A program made the translations under genes and the position numbers. This document shows positions 1 to 11,847 of a DNA stretch of 64,000 nt, piece after piece. The notes under the pieces are model-generated. The model was not told the DNA's origin and did no database searches. It saw only the letters and a program-made list of their open reading frames with translations. Within the stretch, counting starts at the first letter, position 1; each line of letters starts with the position of its first letter. Source of the stretch: Cytidiella melzeri (taxonomy: Eukaryota; Basidiomycota; Agaricomycetes; Polyporales; Irpicaceae); the NCBI GenBank assembly GCA_022592445.1, contig JABYQR010000039.1:124001-188000 (forward strand), written 5' to 3'.

Positions 1-56
1 TGGGAAGAGATATTGCTTCGAGATTCGGGCAATACACGAGGTTAAGCTTGTGCCAG

Positions 57-944
57 TCAACACCGTGAACTAGATAGTAAAGATACGGTGGATGTCAGAG
101 GGACGGTGACCGTACTCCCGCAGAAAACCGAAAACGTACACGCGTTTTGGCCCCTATGAGGATCACAAAGCAGCGTCAAGCTGCGAATCTGTCTCCCGGA
201 GCTCCGTAGCAGACTTCCTAACGCCCGCACGTCCTCGGAAGAATGTACGTGGTATGATATCGATTGGAGATCGTTGAAAGGTCCAAGAATGCGTGCAAAA
301 ATGTCGGCTTCTTGATACACAGCGCAGCCGTTCGACACAACGAGGTGGCCAACTCGCAGAGGTCTACTTGGAAGTGGGAAGTAAGAAACGCGACAAGGGT
401 CGACAGTTTCTGGTTCGAATGGTTCTTGGTGTGTGTCCAGGTTCAGCTCGTCAACCTCAAACATAGTAAGGAAGTCTGCAAGCGGCTGTACGTTGTTTTG
501 ACGGCCGTTGAGACGCAGTCGACAGCGGATAGACAACCGACGGATTGAAGCAAAATATGCTTGTACGCGGTCATACGGAAACGACGAGGGGCGAGCGGAA
601 AACCGATTGAAAGTGAGGTACAGAGTGCGGACTCGAGGAAGTGACTTCACCACTCTGCAAAGGGAGTCGATATCCAAGGCGGCATCTTCGGCTTCCGTCC
701 ATCGCAAAGAGCGTATATGCCTTTTAACACTGACAGCTCCAGGAGTTTGCAGGAATGCAGAGAAGTCCTCTGCGCGTTCCCCATAGAGACGAACGGTAGC
801 AAAGAGGTGCAGTCGAGCAATGAATGTCCAGTCTGAGCAGACGAGGGAGCAGCTGGCGAGGCTCTGTTTATCCGCACTGAGGTGGGCAAGGACGAGATGG
901 GTGATATCTGCCACTCTGTAGGTTTTTGCTCCTGTGCAAACCAT
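57..944 (-). CDS. F-box domain protein (LRR-like family), uncertain 3' end
   Basis: A single open frame of 295 codons starting at ATG 944. The N-terminus (about residues 12-50) reads like an F-box: a hydrophobic helix with LVLAHL, followed by SLASCSLVCSDW, the LxxCxxVCxxW pattern seen in the many F-box/LRR-like proteins of Agaricomycetes. The rest has spaced leucine-rich stretches without a clear repeat. Known for the family: the F-box binds Skp1 and the C-terminal part selects substrates for SCF ubiquitin ligases. These families are large and fast evolving, so no substrate can be named. Length is shorter than the usual 400-550 aa. The frame ends in low-complexity Ser/Thr/Val, so either an intron before position 57 was missed or the gene is truncated. 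Confidence 0.6.
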   Translation of the reverse strand: MVCTGAKTYRVADITHLVLAHLSADKQSLASCSLVCSDWTFIARLHLFATVRLYGERAEDFSAFLQTPGAVSVKRHIRSLRWTEAEDAALDIDSLCRVVKSLPRVRTLYLTFNRFSARPSSFPYDRVQAYFASIRRLSIRCRLRLNGRQNNVQPLADFLTMFEVDELNLDTHQEPFEPETVDPCRVSYFPLPSRPLRVGHLVVSNGCAVYQEADIFARILGPFNDLQSISYHVHSSEDVRALGSLLRSSGRQIRSLTLLCDPHRGQNACTFSVFCGSTVTVPLTSTVSLLSSSRC

Positions 945-1895
945 TGCTCCGTGTTTTGTCTACACTGTACCTAGAATGATAAAAGGTGAGAAGAGCCCTG
1001 CTGACAGTGTAGTTAACCTACGGAGGACCTAAGCCGTGAGCAGCAGGGGGGTGTTAGGGAGAAACTTTGGTTGGTTACAAAACACCTACAGATTGCGGGC
1101 GGGCATCGGACGATGCACACAGCTGCCGCTTCCCACCCATACGCAGCCCTTGCGGTAACTCGAATTGTTAGCGCACCGATGCCCTGATGAATCTCTAACA
1201 GCTCACCTTCAGCTGCACCTTGCTGTGACATACTTCAATAGTGTTTCAACTATCAACATGCATAAATGCGAAGCGAAGACTGGCACTTCTTGCTAGAAGC
1301 CAACTTCCCTCTCCCTTTGCGTAGTGGCTTTCCCCTTGGTTCCTGAACAAACCCGCACGTAAAATGGTCAGTATCAGTGTGAGATTTGATTCCAACGCGT
1401 TCAGTCCGGGTTCTACACGGACCAGTGCTGCGGTGTGGGAGCTGTGCTACCGGTGTGCGATAGCTCCGTACTGTGGTTTACAGTCATCAAGCATGCTATG
1501 AGCAATAATGTTCTGCAACGACATTAGTATCGAAACTTGTATGAACCTTGTGAGATACCAGTAAGCGAAGGCGGTGGTGTGCAGTGTGCACTGTGCAGGC
1601 GCAGCCTGAGCAGAAGATCTAGAGTTGCAAGATTGTCGAACGGCCCGGAAGTCAGTAAGGTTGAAATTAGCGCCAATATATCTGATTTATGGAATCAGTG
1701 AACAGGCTAGTTAGGTAGTAAGTCGAGTCAACGCAGCTGTAATGATTGATGCACACTTGGTACGCTAGGCCCCATAGATATATATTACGACTGAAAGACA
1801 TACGCTCGAACATACAACTTGGTGGTACAACAAGCGAGCGAAAAGGTGAGTACTAAATTCGAAACAGAGAAGAAGCGACGTCTGCAGACCATGAA
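945..1895. other. Intergenic, no gene seen
   Basis: Holds the upstream region of the F-box gene and the 3' flank of the DUF6534 gene. Only short unrelated frames are open. I see no repeat or RNA gene. Confidence 0.5.
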
Positions 1896-3960
1896 CTACA
1901 CCTCATACGTCTCGGTGGTGGTGTCCACCATTATAGGTACATTGATTCCAGCGTGCTTCTGATCGCGATACTGCTTGTCCCTCGAGCCAGTCTAATTTAT
2001 TATATGCTATCAGCTACACCCAACACCAGACCCGTCAAAATCACTTACATCGCGCAGTATGAACTTGTCCTGGGTGACGTGCACTTGTGTGTTCTATATC
2101 GGATGAGTGTTAGAAGTCCTAGGACCGATGCGCGCAAAGGGACTGGAAACATACCTGGCGAGCTGGCATTTCCATGCTATTCAGGTTGCCCTTGGTGGTA
2201 GCGATTTGAGCCACACGGTTTCTTGCGTTCAAGCTACCAAACGAGTGTCAGCGCGAAGCATTCGTGGGATAGAAATGGGATCACATACGTGGCGAGCATC
2301 GAATTTGCGTAAACTGTCAGAGTCATCGATCAATCATCTTTCCCTGCTGTTTAAAAACGCGCACCGGCTGTACTCACGTTTACTTATAACCTCGACAAAG
2401 CCGGCGAACATGAGGCTGGAGGGTATGGCATGTAGCTATAGAGAAATGTGGGGTCAGATGCGACTGCGAAGGAGTCGAAAGGGATCCAGACTGACCGTTA
2501 TCAATACCAGGACCGAAACAATCCTGCATAAACTGTCAGTACCTCTTATGGGGACAAAGCTGTATAGCTTACATCGCCAAAGCGCCGTTGTGGATGGTGT
2601 GCCTCATCAAGGTGTCGATGATGCTGTTAGTGCTATGGGAATAGTTTAAGAGTTGATTTCAGGGGCAAAGTTCACCAAAAGCATACCGCTGGAACGCCGT
2701 GCGTCGCGCTTGCAGGTAGTATGCGAGGAGAACTGTGATCGAAAAATCGGTTGCTACGGCGAGCGAGAGTGATGCAGTCAAGCAGTGCTGTAAAGCAATG
2801 TGAGGGCCTTTAAACATGCGTGGGAAGTAAATCAACTCACTTGAGGAACAGGTTGCGACTGGAACGACGCCCAAGTGGGGTAGATATACCTGAGAACCGA
2901 ATCAGATCCACAGAGTTAGAATGCCATGACATGCATTATGCTCACAAAAATGCAGCCGAGACTGAGAGTCAACAGCCATGTCAGGTGCTGCGTGTTGCTG
3001 AGGGTGATCGCAAAGGGAGCTTACCGCAGCTTAGAACTAACAATTATCCGAGCATACATGAGCAACATGTAAATCGTAAGTTGTGACACGCTTACCAACA
3101 CGGGAAGTCAAGAGCACCGTCTGTTCGAGATTTTTTAGTTTCAATCTCATGCCATCGCTACAGTGGAGACTTACCGGGATACCAGCCACAAGCCAAGAGC
3201 CGCTTACTACACAGAGACACTCAGCCATACGGCCCCACCAACTTGAAAGCTGCTAAAATGCTTACGGCGGTAGATACGGATGATGTAGAACCTGTTATAC
3301 ATATAGTCAGAGGGGAGCACAATAAAGATTGCATTGCGGTGTCACACACCCTTCTGTCATCACCACAATAGCCATCTATAAGCAAAAGCTCAGTCCAAGA
3401 CAGTAGAGACCTAGAACGAACTACCGCACCTCAAGGTAGATTGTGGCCTATGTCACCGTTCCAGGCTCTTAAGCACGGTTCAATCGATGCGTATCAAGAT
3501 GACGACTCACCCCAGCACTCCTACAGACTAGAAAGTGAGCTCAAGGTTGTGAAAGAATACCCAAGCAACTCACCAAACAATGTGTGCCACTCCGTGAATT
3601 GGGTCTCCGTAGAACTCGATGAAGTACGAGTACAGGATATGCATACAAAAGGACGTGTGTAAACACTCGATCAGCCTGTAGTGAAGTTTAGTCCACTTTC
3701 AAACAGAAAAAGACGAGCACCATACCAGACAACGAATACATAGTAGCGAAGGGACGTGCTGTCCTCGTCGTAGGTCGTCCAATAAAAATAACACTGTGCA
3801 CTTAATATCCCGAAAAGACTTTCAAAGTACGTGCGTGAGCCTCTCGTCCAAGTTCCTGGACCCAAGTATGCACGTACATGAACGCTACGAAAATCATGAT
3901 CGCAAACGGTGCCACTTCCAGCTCGAAACCAGGGATGACCAGTGGCGCAGTGCCCGACAT
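1896..3960 (-). CDS. DUF6534 domain multi-pass membrane protein
   Basis: Reconstructed from many short exons. Starts at ATG 3960 (MSGTAPLVIPGFELE). The first exon, 3878-3960, ends in codon AT and joins 3726-3818 to give LFGILSAQCYFYW. Then follows 3574-3675 (WLIECLHTSFCMHILYSY). Two tiny exons come next: about 10 nt encoding SAG, then 26 nt encoding MAIVVMTEG. Later exons give FYIIRIYR, a helix SLSLAVATDFSITVLLAYYL, HTIHNGALAMIVSVLVLIT, IPSSLMFAGFVEVISK, LYANSMLAT and LNARNRVAQIAT. The end is VMVDTTTETYEV with the stop at 1896. The late LYANSMLATLNxR motif is diagnostic of the basidiomycete DUF6534 family. Function is unknown; the proteins have about seven helices and a GPCR-like layout. Splicing of the middle exons (about 2880-3250) is not resolved. 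Confidence 0.8.
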
Positions 3961-6592
3961 AATTTATAACCAGTAGATAGAGGGAGAGGAGGAAAAGATT
4001 GGAAAAGATTCGCTGTCATAGACGTCGATGGGTCTGTATAAATATATTTGTGATGAATCTTCATCCCTGAGAGATCTCCAAGGTTTTCCCACTCACATAG
4101 TTACGCCAGGAATGACCCACTTGTCAAACATGAGATGGCCGACGTCGCGGGCGGAATCTAGACACTGAAACCATGTAGCCCGCGTGGTCTTGACGCATAG
4201 GATCATGTTGGCTGGCACAGCATCAGGTCTTGGAATTGATAGGGTTCAGGTTGAAATCTGTTCAGGTGCCATTATGCGCCGTACTGCAATGGCCGTGATA
4301 GAATATCATGTTTGTCCAATGCCAACGGCTGCATCGTTTTTGCTGCCTACAACAACCAGCTGTACAACGAAAGCTCGAGGTGTCGCGTTACGTGCGTACA
4401 GAGGGGGCAGCAGCGCCACCTCCTTGAAGCAGATGATTGTGGCGACGCTCAGCACCGACATGAGTGACTTGGTATGATGAGCATCAACTGTTGCAATTAC
4501 ATACTGTTTCATACGGCGCTTGTGCGACAGACAAGCTGAAACTTGCGATCTTGTCTCGGCCGAAGCATCTATGGAGGAGCATACGGACGTGTGATGGATA
4601 ATCACTAATAATGTGGATTTACCTTTCCGCATGCCGCCGAATATTGTTTCCTAATATAGTGCTATCCACATTGTGGCGTTAGGCGCGGTCATTGATGTCT
4701 TCATCATCTCGCCTCAGCCGCTGCGCGGTCGCAAAAAGCCTACAAGGATGAGACACAAATGCCAGACACTTTTTCGCCCCTATGTAGAACTTACAATCTT
4801 GGCGTCTAGAGCAAGCCTGTGGCAGTGACAAGTGATTGCCGACAAATGAGATCCACCAGTGATACGGGAGCGACGACGCACACATCCGAGTATCAAGAGC
4901 AGAGTAGGGGATAGCGATGATTATCAACGAGAGAGAACAACCTCAACATTGTTGAACGTACTTACTAATAGCGGTCGTTCCTATGATCCTCATTACTTCC
5001 GATAAACAATTGCGCCGCCAGCTGCGCAATCTAATTTTTTTTGTTGTTGTAGCATTCATCATGCACCGTGGCACTGTGCGATCATACGGGCAACTGTCGC
5101 GACCTTGGCATGGAGTGCAAGTCTGCATGACAACGTGAGGCAATGCCTTCCGGTGTTCAGCTCCTTTTTGAATACTGATTAATGTCTGGCAGCCGGGACG
5201 TACGATCCGCCCAATCGGACCTGGGTGTGGACGAGCCTACGTGAAGCTTGGTATCAGCGAATGATAGAAAATCTGTGACATCGAAGTCAAGCTGTTCCTG
5301 TAAACGAAGGATAACGAGTCTATGGGGAACTCACGAGGATTCCACATGTTGTCTATACTCAACGTAGCGGCCACCAGCGTATCAAGCACTTGTCGAGCCA
5401 GAGGGTAAAGCGCCGACAGGAGTCAGATCTAGACTCTTATAGCTGCATTCATTTAGACTGTACGCTATCAACACGTCACGCTAGTGCATGTCACAGACTC
5501 TCATGAAATCTGCCAACATGCGTGGGCGCAAAGTTGCAGAAGTCGCGGGAGGTCATGGGGATATCGGCCTCGAGCGAATATCGATTTAGGATAGCTCGTC
5601 CAATCGACGCGTGGCCTACGCGAGCAAGTGGTAAGTGGGGCCTGGGTATAGGATGAAAGTACACCTTTACATGTTGAGAGAACCGATTGCGACGTACTAG
5701 CACTGGTGGGGCTTGAATCCATCCCTGCTGTGACAACTAACGTTTGGTCAATATTAAACCATGATATGCCCAAACTCCAGAGATTCCTCAGCAGTGTTGC
5801 AGAGATAAATTTTTCTGAATCGACATCAAGGAGGTGGAGACACAGCCATGATTTTGCGCGGCGAGGATTTTTGCTGCGGACAACCAAGTGGGGACCGTGA
5901 AACCTGCGAGGTGGTGAATCAGGGCGGGCTGTTGGGACGATGGGAAGTTCCCAAGCACGCTCATAGACCGATAGTCTTTTCGGAAGTGATGCCCCCGGGT
6001 TAAGCTGTACCTGAAGAGAGACGATTGATGTCTGAAATTGCTATCTAAAAAATTCAGTGACCTGTACAGTACACGTAACTTAAGGGCTTCATATGCACTG
6101 TCGGAAGTATCATTGCACAAACGAAACATGCGAACAGAGAGCTGAATCAGAGAGCGTGGCAATGTGCTTCAACAAGGACTCACTGGATATGCTCAGCATT
6201 GACCCTCGTGAAGTGGATCGATAGCAGTCAAAGCTATGGCGGGCGGTGGATGCAAATTTCTGCAAGGTGAGATGGCGGTTCGAGACATGTTGCTGAGGAT
6301 TCAGAGATCTAGAACTGATCTAAGCGGAGTACAAAAATCACACCACGAGCCGATCCGCCGAACCGAGCCTTTCGTACGCTGCCACGCTCATGTCTGCGCC
6401 CTTTGCACGATGTGGACAGTTACTACCCCAGGCTTTAGCCCGCATGACAATGATACCTCCACATCCACCTCGCCGCGATGTAAGCCTACATACGAGTCCA
6501 ATCTTCCTCATAACTACGAGTTTGTCGGTTGAAAGGCAGTCGTCGAACTTCTGACCGTGCCCGGGCCTGCCGTTTATCCAGAGTCTCCGACT
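3961..6592. other. Unresolved region, possible decayed membrane/F-box gene remnants
   Basis: No gene model holds together. On the minus strand between about 4080 and 5140 short hydrophobic pieces appear (for example a helix near 4400-4470, LMSVLSVATIICF). They might be exons of another membrane protein, but no chain of splice sites keeps them in one frame. Minus-strand frames at 5491-6162 are rich in Leu/Ser, without a recognisable F-box. Could be diverged paralogue debris; low certainty. Confidence 0.3.
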
Positions 6593-6598
6593 TATATA
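6593..6598 (+). promoter_or_regulatory. TATA box of the NRPS-like gene
   Basis: TATATA lies 57 nt before the chosen start at 6655. With a typical 25-35 nt TATA-to-TSS spacing, transcription would begin near 6625. That is downstream of the in-frame ATG at 6607 and supports 6655 as the start. Confidence 0.45.
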
Positions 6599-6654
6599 GC
6601 TGTACCATGCCAATCAATGGACTACTGACATTCTTGCTGTACTCAACTCGTGCC

Positions 6655-9600
6655 ATGGCTTCACAACTCCTCCCTCCCCTCGATGGATCTCTCACATTAG
6701 TTCCAGGCTGCTTAGACTTCCACGCAAGGCACAGCCCTGAGCGACCTTGGGTTGTGTTTCCTTCAGTCGAGGACCCTTCAAAGACCTCTTCTATCTCGTT
6801 TGCAGAATTTGCGAAAGCAACTCACAGGATTGCGCATCGTGCGCGCCCCGGCAGGCATGGTAAAGAAGGCTCAGTTGTTGGCCTTCTGGTACACTGCGAC
6901 TCGATTCTCTATGTTGCCCTTATTCAAGGCCTAATTCGCGCTGGGATTGTAGTACGTATCTCCCCTCAACTCATTTAGTGCTGTAGACCATACACTGAAT
7001 TTTCTGACCCACTAGCCAATGCCCATCTCGCCTAGAAATTCGACTGAAGCAATCGTAAATCTGATAGAGAAGACGAGCTCTGTTCGACTCATCACACACG
7101 GACCTCTCAAAACACTTGCAGCTGCGGCGCAAGCTCAACTTGCTTCCAAGGGTCAGCATGTCGAAGTTGAGGACTTGTACTCAATATACGATATTTTCCC
7201 TACGTTGAAGCTCGGCGGTGAGGCGGATGCACCGGTAGAAGACCCTTACCCCGAGAGGGAGACGGCATTCAGCCCTGACGAGCCCGTCATCGTCTTGCAT
7301 TCCTCAGGCTCTACTGGCCTTCCCAAAGCGATCTATCAGACCCAAAAAATTGTGCTGCAATGGGCTCAGAGCGGTAAGCTGGATTCACTGTTGCACGGCG
7401 ATCCAGTCGCTGAATGGGCTGCGGTCCTAGATTTCTGCAGAGAGAACCGCAAACGTGCTCTCAGATGGGCATCCGGCGGTATGCCTACGTTTCACACGAT
7501 GGGTCTCCTCTTGCAGATCATCGAACCTCTGGCGACGGGTCAGCCTGCTGCACTGTTCACACCACAAGAGCCGTTGGCTCCTGTGATCCCCACTGCGGAC
7601 AAGGTCCTCAACTTGTGTCGTGTCACCAACTGTAACGCAATGCCGAGTGTCCCTGCTTTTATCGACGTGAGTCTATCGCTAGCTGCTAAAACAATTTCAT
7701 ACCTCAATGATGCAAACATCTAGGCATGGTCCCAATCAGAGGAGTCGTTGAAGTACCTAGCCACTCTCGTGACCACGGTTAGTGAATTGTTGTGGCCCGC
7801 TATGCGTGTTCGGAATGAAACTTAGCTTTACAGGGCTTCGGAGGCGGGCCTCTCTCGAGCACAAGTGGTGAAAGACTCGTCAAGGCTGGAATCACACTGC
7901 AGTCCGTGTATGGCAGCACGGAGGCAGGGGTAGTCTCTGGTTTCTTCGACAGTGTCGAGTTCTGCGGCGAGAACAGCAGCACTGGGAAGACGAAGGACGA
8001 ATGGTCCTGGCTGTCCTTCTCTTCCAGCGTAAAGCCGCGTTGGATGCCTCAAGGCGATGGCTCGTTCGAACTTCAGTTCCTTGTAAGCCTGCTAAATTTA
8101 GAGCTCCCTGTCATAAGCTGACTAGATAGCGCTGCAAGACTTGCGAAACGCATCAGCCGGCTGTAGAAAATCTTCCTGACGTTAAGGGATATGCTACACG
8201 GGATCTTTATGAACCTCATCCGACAAAGAAGAACCTGTGGCGGGTGTAAGTCTTGCTGGCTTGCGGCTGTCATCCTGGCACACGTTCTGACCCCTGTTTT
8301 ACTCTTTATTCGTGATCAGAGTAGGGCGACAGGACGACGTTATCGTGCTGGGGACGGGTAAGTCTGAAGAAGTTCTTCTATATCCCTCACATGAAAATCA
8401 CACTCTAGCCAGGCGAGAAGATTGTGCCCATTCAACAAGAAGGACATATGATCTCAAATGCCATCATCGCTGGCGCTGTCATGTTCGGGCGAGGGAAGAT
8501 GCAGCCTGGAGTCATAATCGAACCTTATGCTCAGCATGCCGCGGCCGTTTTTCCGGATAATGATGAATCGATTGCAGAGTTCCGTAACAAAGTGTGGTAC
8601 GTTCATTTGCTGCAATGATGTTCACCGTAAGTCAGAAGCACTGATCATGTTGTATTCGCAGGCCAATAATAGCCGAGGCGAATGCCCTGGCGCCGACGTT
8701 CGCGAAGGTTTTCAAGGAGATGATCCTTATAACCGACCCGTCGAAGCCTCTGCCGCGCGCTGGGAAAGGCACTATTATGAGAAAGGCAGCTTTGACGCTG
8801 TATGCCAATGAGATCGAGATGCTGTGAGTCGGACTTCCCCGGGCGGCAGTCACACGTTGATTACAACGTTATTCACTCTTATCAGCTACCAGACCGTGGA
8901 GGAAGGTGCTGGCGCAAAAGATGCACGCGGGCCTACGTCGTGGTCCGAGAACAACATTCGAACGTGGTTATTAGATCAAGCTGCAGCCCTTGTTGACGGA
9001 GTGGCCAGCGATTTCTCGCGCGATTTGTTTGAGCAAGGTTTCGACAGGTGTGTCATGAGTTTGTGCTATTGTTGCGTTACTTCCCCCTTAGTTCTCACAA
9101 GTACTGATTCTCGAAATCATATGTCACAGTCTCAGCGCGACGTTCCTTCGAAATCGTATCATAACCGCACTCCGTGCCGCTTCGGACAAATCTCTTCAGC
9201 AAGCAGCTTCGAAGGTCTCCCAAAACTTCGTCTTCGACAATCCCACCATCGCCCGGCTAGCCGCAGCTGTTCTCGCCCTACATTCTGGCGCCGCAATTGA
9301 GAAGAGTCGCACTGAGCGTATTGTAGAGCTCATCGAGAAGTACACCGCCGATCTTCCAAACCCCAAAACATTGCAAGGCCGAGTGGTCCTGCTCACCGGA
9401 TCTACGGGCAACATTGGCGCTCACATCCTTGCGTCCTTGCTCAGCGATGAACATGTCGCCAAAGTGTACACTCTGGACAGGCCTTTGACAGGCGCGACGC
9501 CGCAGCAGCGTCTGCACGCTGCTTTCGAGCAACGAGGGCTATCGTTGAGATTGTTGACAGAATCTAGGGTGACAGCTCTCGCTGGTGACTTGAACGCCCG

Positions 9601-10769
9601 TCGCTTTGGACTTGATGATCTGGTTTACAATGAGGTCGGTCTAAAAAGGCATCATTGATCGTACCGCGGGATGCTGATATTGCAGTGATTTATGCTCCTA
9701 AAGATCAAAGCTTCACTCACGCACGTTGTTCTCAACGGATGGAAGGTCGACTTCAATCGCTCCCTCGGCTCTTTTGAAACTCAAATTTCGGGAACACGCA
9801 ATGTACTCAACTTTTGTGCTTCTCTTCCTCAGTCTGTTACGACAATGTTCACATCCTCCATATCTGTCGCAAGCAAATGGGATGTCACGACCGGCCCGGT
9901 GCCAGAGGAACTCATTACTGACCCCGAGGTGGCAAGTGCAACTGGGTATTCGTCCTCAAAGTATGTGACTGAACAGGTCAGTTGCATGTGGTATCTTTTG
10001 TGTCATGTTTTCTCACATTGCCTCCAGTTGCTTGCGAAGGCTTCGGATAAGGGCTTGAGTACTGTCTCTCTGAGGGTCGGCCAGGTTTCAGGCTCAGCCT
10101 CCACGGGCACGTGGAACGTGACGGATTGGGTGCCTATCCTTGTCAAGTCAAGTCTTTGTCTTGGAGCTCTTCCTTCGCTTCCAGGGGTGAGTCGTGTCTG
10201 CTGCAACGTTGAGCAGTTCGTTAATGGGCTTCTGGCATTTTAACCAAGACTATATCGTGGATACCTGTTGATGCGGTTGCCGACATCGTACGCGACCTCG
10301 TGCTGTCAGAACAGCGAGTTTCGCAGGTTGTCAATGTGTTGCATCCACGTCCGGTGCTGTGGGATCATGTCTTCAGATTAATCAACGATGCACTGGATGC
10401 GCGTTTGCCTATAGTTCCATATGCTCAGTGGCTCGAGAAGCTCGAGTCGGCAAACCAAAACCCTACGCCTAAGGTTCTCGAAGATGTCGTAAGTGCTGCT
10501 TCACTGGCTAAGGGTTGATGTTGACAAAACGGTCTCAGCCGGCTCTCAAACTCATGGACTTTTTCCGCGGTTTCCAGGCCTCAGAACGACCTGAGAGTGC
10601 AGTCGAGGCTGGCGGGTTCCCTCTTTTTGAGACCTTCAAGTTGCAGAGCCAGAGCGATACTGCAAAGTCTCTTGCTCCAGTCGGCATTGGGCATGCTCGT
10701 GCGTGGGTGGCGTACTGGAAGGAGCAGGGTCTCTTTGGAAGTAACGGTAAGAACACCGGCGAAATGTAA
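6655..10769 (+). CDS. NRPS-like carboxylic acid reductase (A-T-R)
   Basis: Fourteen exons (6655-6951, 7016-7666, 7724-7777, 7834-8082, 8130-8245, 8320-8357, 8413-8596, 8662-8823, 8886-9047, 9130-9634, 9704-9976, 10028-10186, 10249-10488, 10539-10769) sum to 3321 nt, 1106 aa. Adenylation domain, about residues 20-600: LHSSGSTGLPKAI phosphate loop, PTFHTMGL, GFGGGPL, YGSTEAG, GRQDDVIV and an A10-like GKGTIMRK. Carrier domain, about 610-700: FDSLSATFLRNRI with the phosphopantetheine Ser. Reductase domain: TGSTGNIGAHI for NADPH, TSSISV, and catalytic GYSSSKY (YxxxK). The family activates a carboxylic acid as acyl-AMP, loads it on the carrier and releases an aldehyde. There is no condensation domain. 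It resembles fungal alpha-aminoadipate or aryl-acid reductases of secondary metabolism. The substrate cannot be read from sequence. A same-strand FAD oxidoreductase follows 1.1 kb downstream. Confidence 0.92.
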
Positions 10770-11847
10770 TGAACAATAGTGTTGTCACGCCCCGCAATGC
10801 TGCAATGTTGCAATGCTGTTTGAATTGTACTTCACTCGTATTCGAGTCGTGCCCGAGTTCTTTAGAGCGCTACCAACAATACCTACCATTTATGGCTTGT
10901 GTGCATGAAGCGCTCTGCGAAGGACTCAGGTAAAGATCGGTTTTCGAAGTCGGTCTCAAGCGTGTCAGTTACTCCCGACCAACATGCAGCCTGCGCGGAC
11001 ACTTCTCTCACAACCTTTGGCCACGAGGAAGTTTCCCAGGAAAGGGTCTTGTCACCTTACAATTTGCCTATTATCCGACAAGACGCCTGCAATAGTGAGG
11101 TGAGCCAGACATTGGCACTCGAGGATCACTGCTCATTATGCGTATTCTACAAGGCAGTCCGAGCCACAGATAAGTGGGATATCGCCTCTCTTGCACCAGG
11201 AACGTTTCGGGATCCTCGATCAGGCACAGCTGACCTGGTCCGAGACATGCAAGGTCTCACCGCAGATGTGTACCCTGCAGCGATTCGGGTTTTGCAGCCA
11301 AAGATTTAGGTGTGGACCTGCATCTTGATGACATGTCTACGGAGACTGCTGACCGTTGACTTGATTTTCTATCAGTCATCGAACGGTTTCGGCACGTCTG
11401 TCTAGTATGTTTGTCATAGAACGGCGCCTTCAGAGTTTGACTGTCTTACCGAGTAGCGCTTGTCGGGGGCTGCCAGTCGTATTCAAGTCCGCCCACATCT
11501 CTCTGCTGTGGGATCTCCGACGTCTCTCGAGGGTCTCTATGTAGATTGCCGCTCTGCGCGGGATGCTCAAGAGGTGTTTCGTGGTCTCCATTGCTTCTCC
11601 ACACGCGTTGGGTGTTTTTTCACACTGCGACCAAGCATTTTTTTCTCATCATATCATAGATCTAATCAGAAACATAGGCCGTGCACAGACTCAAGTTGCA
11701 CTTGACAACCTCACCGTCGGCTTGATCGCATGAAGGTATCTTACAGGTACTATAGATATCTCATGATGTTGTTCCTCCGTTTGCTCACCCCGCCTCTCCT
11801 CCTCGACTTTCTCCTCCTTCACCTAATTTCAACCTTCCCATTACACC
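10770..11847. other. Intergenic between NRPS-like and FAD gene
   Basis: A 136-codon plus-strand frame (10899-11309) is open but shows no family resemblance or hydrophobic pattern. Pyrimidine-rich sequence at about 11780-11840, just before the FAD gene start, looks like a fungal core promoter (CT-rich tract before ATG). Confidence 0.4.

Noticed and set aside
10899..11309. 136-codon frame between the NRPS-like and FAD genes
   Set aside because: No recognisable domain and not in frame with either neighbour; kept only as an intergenic remark.
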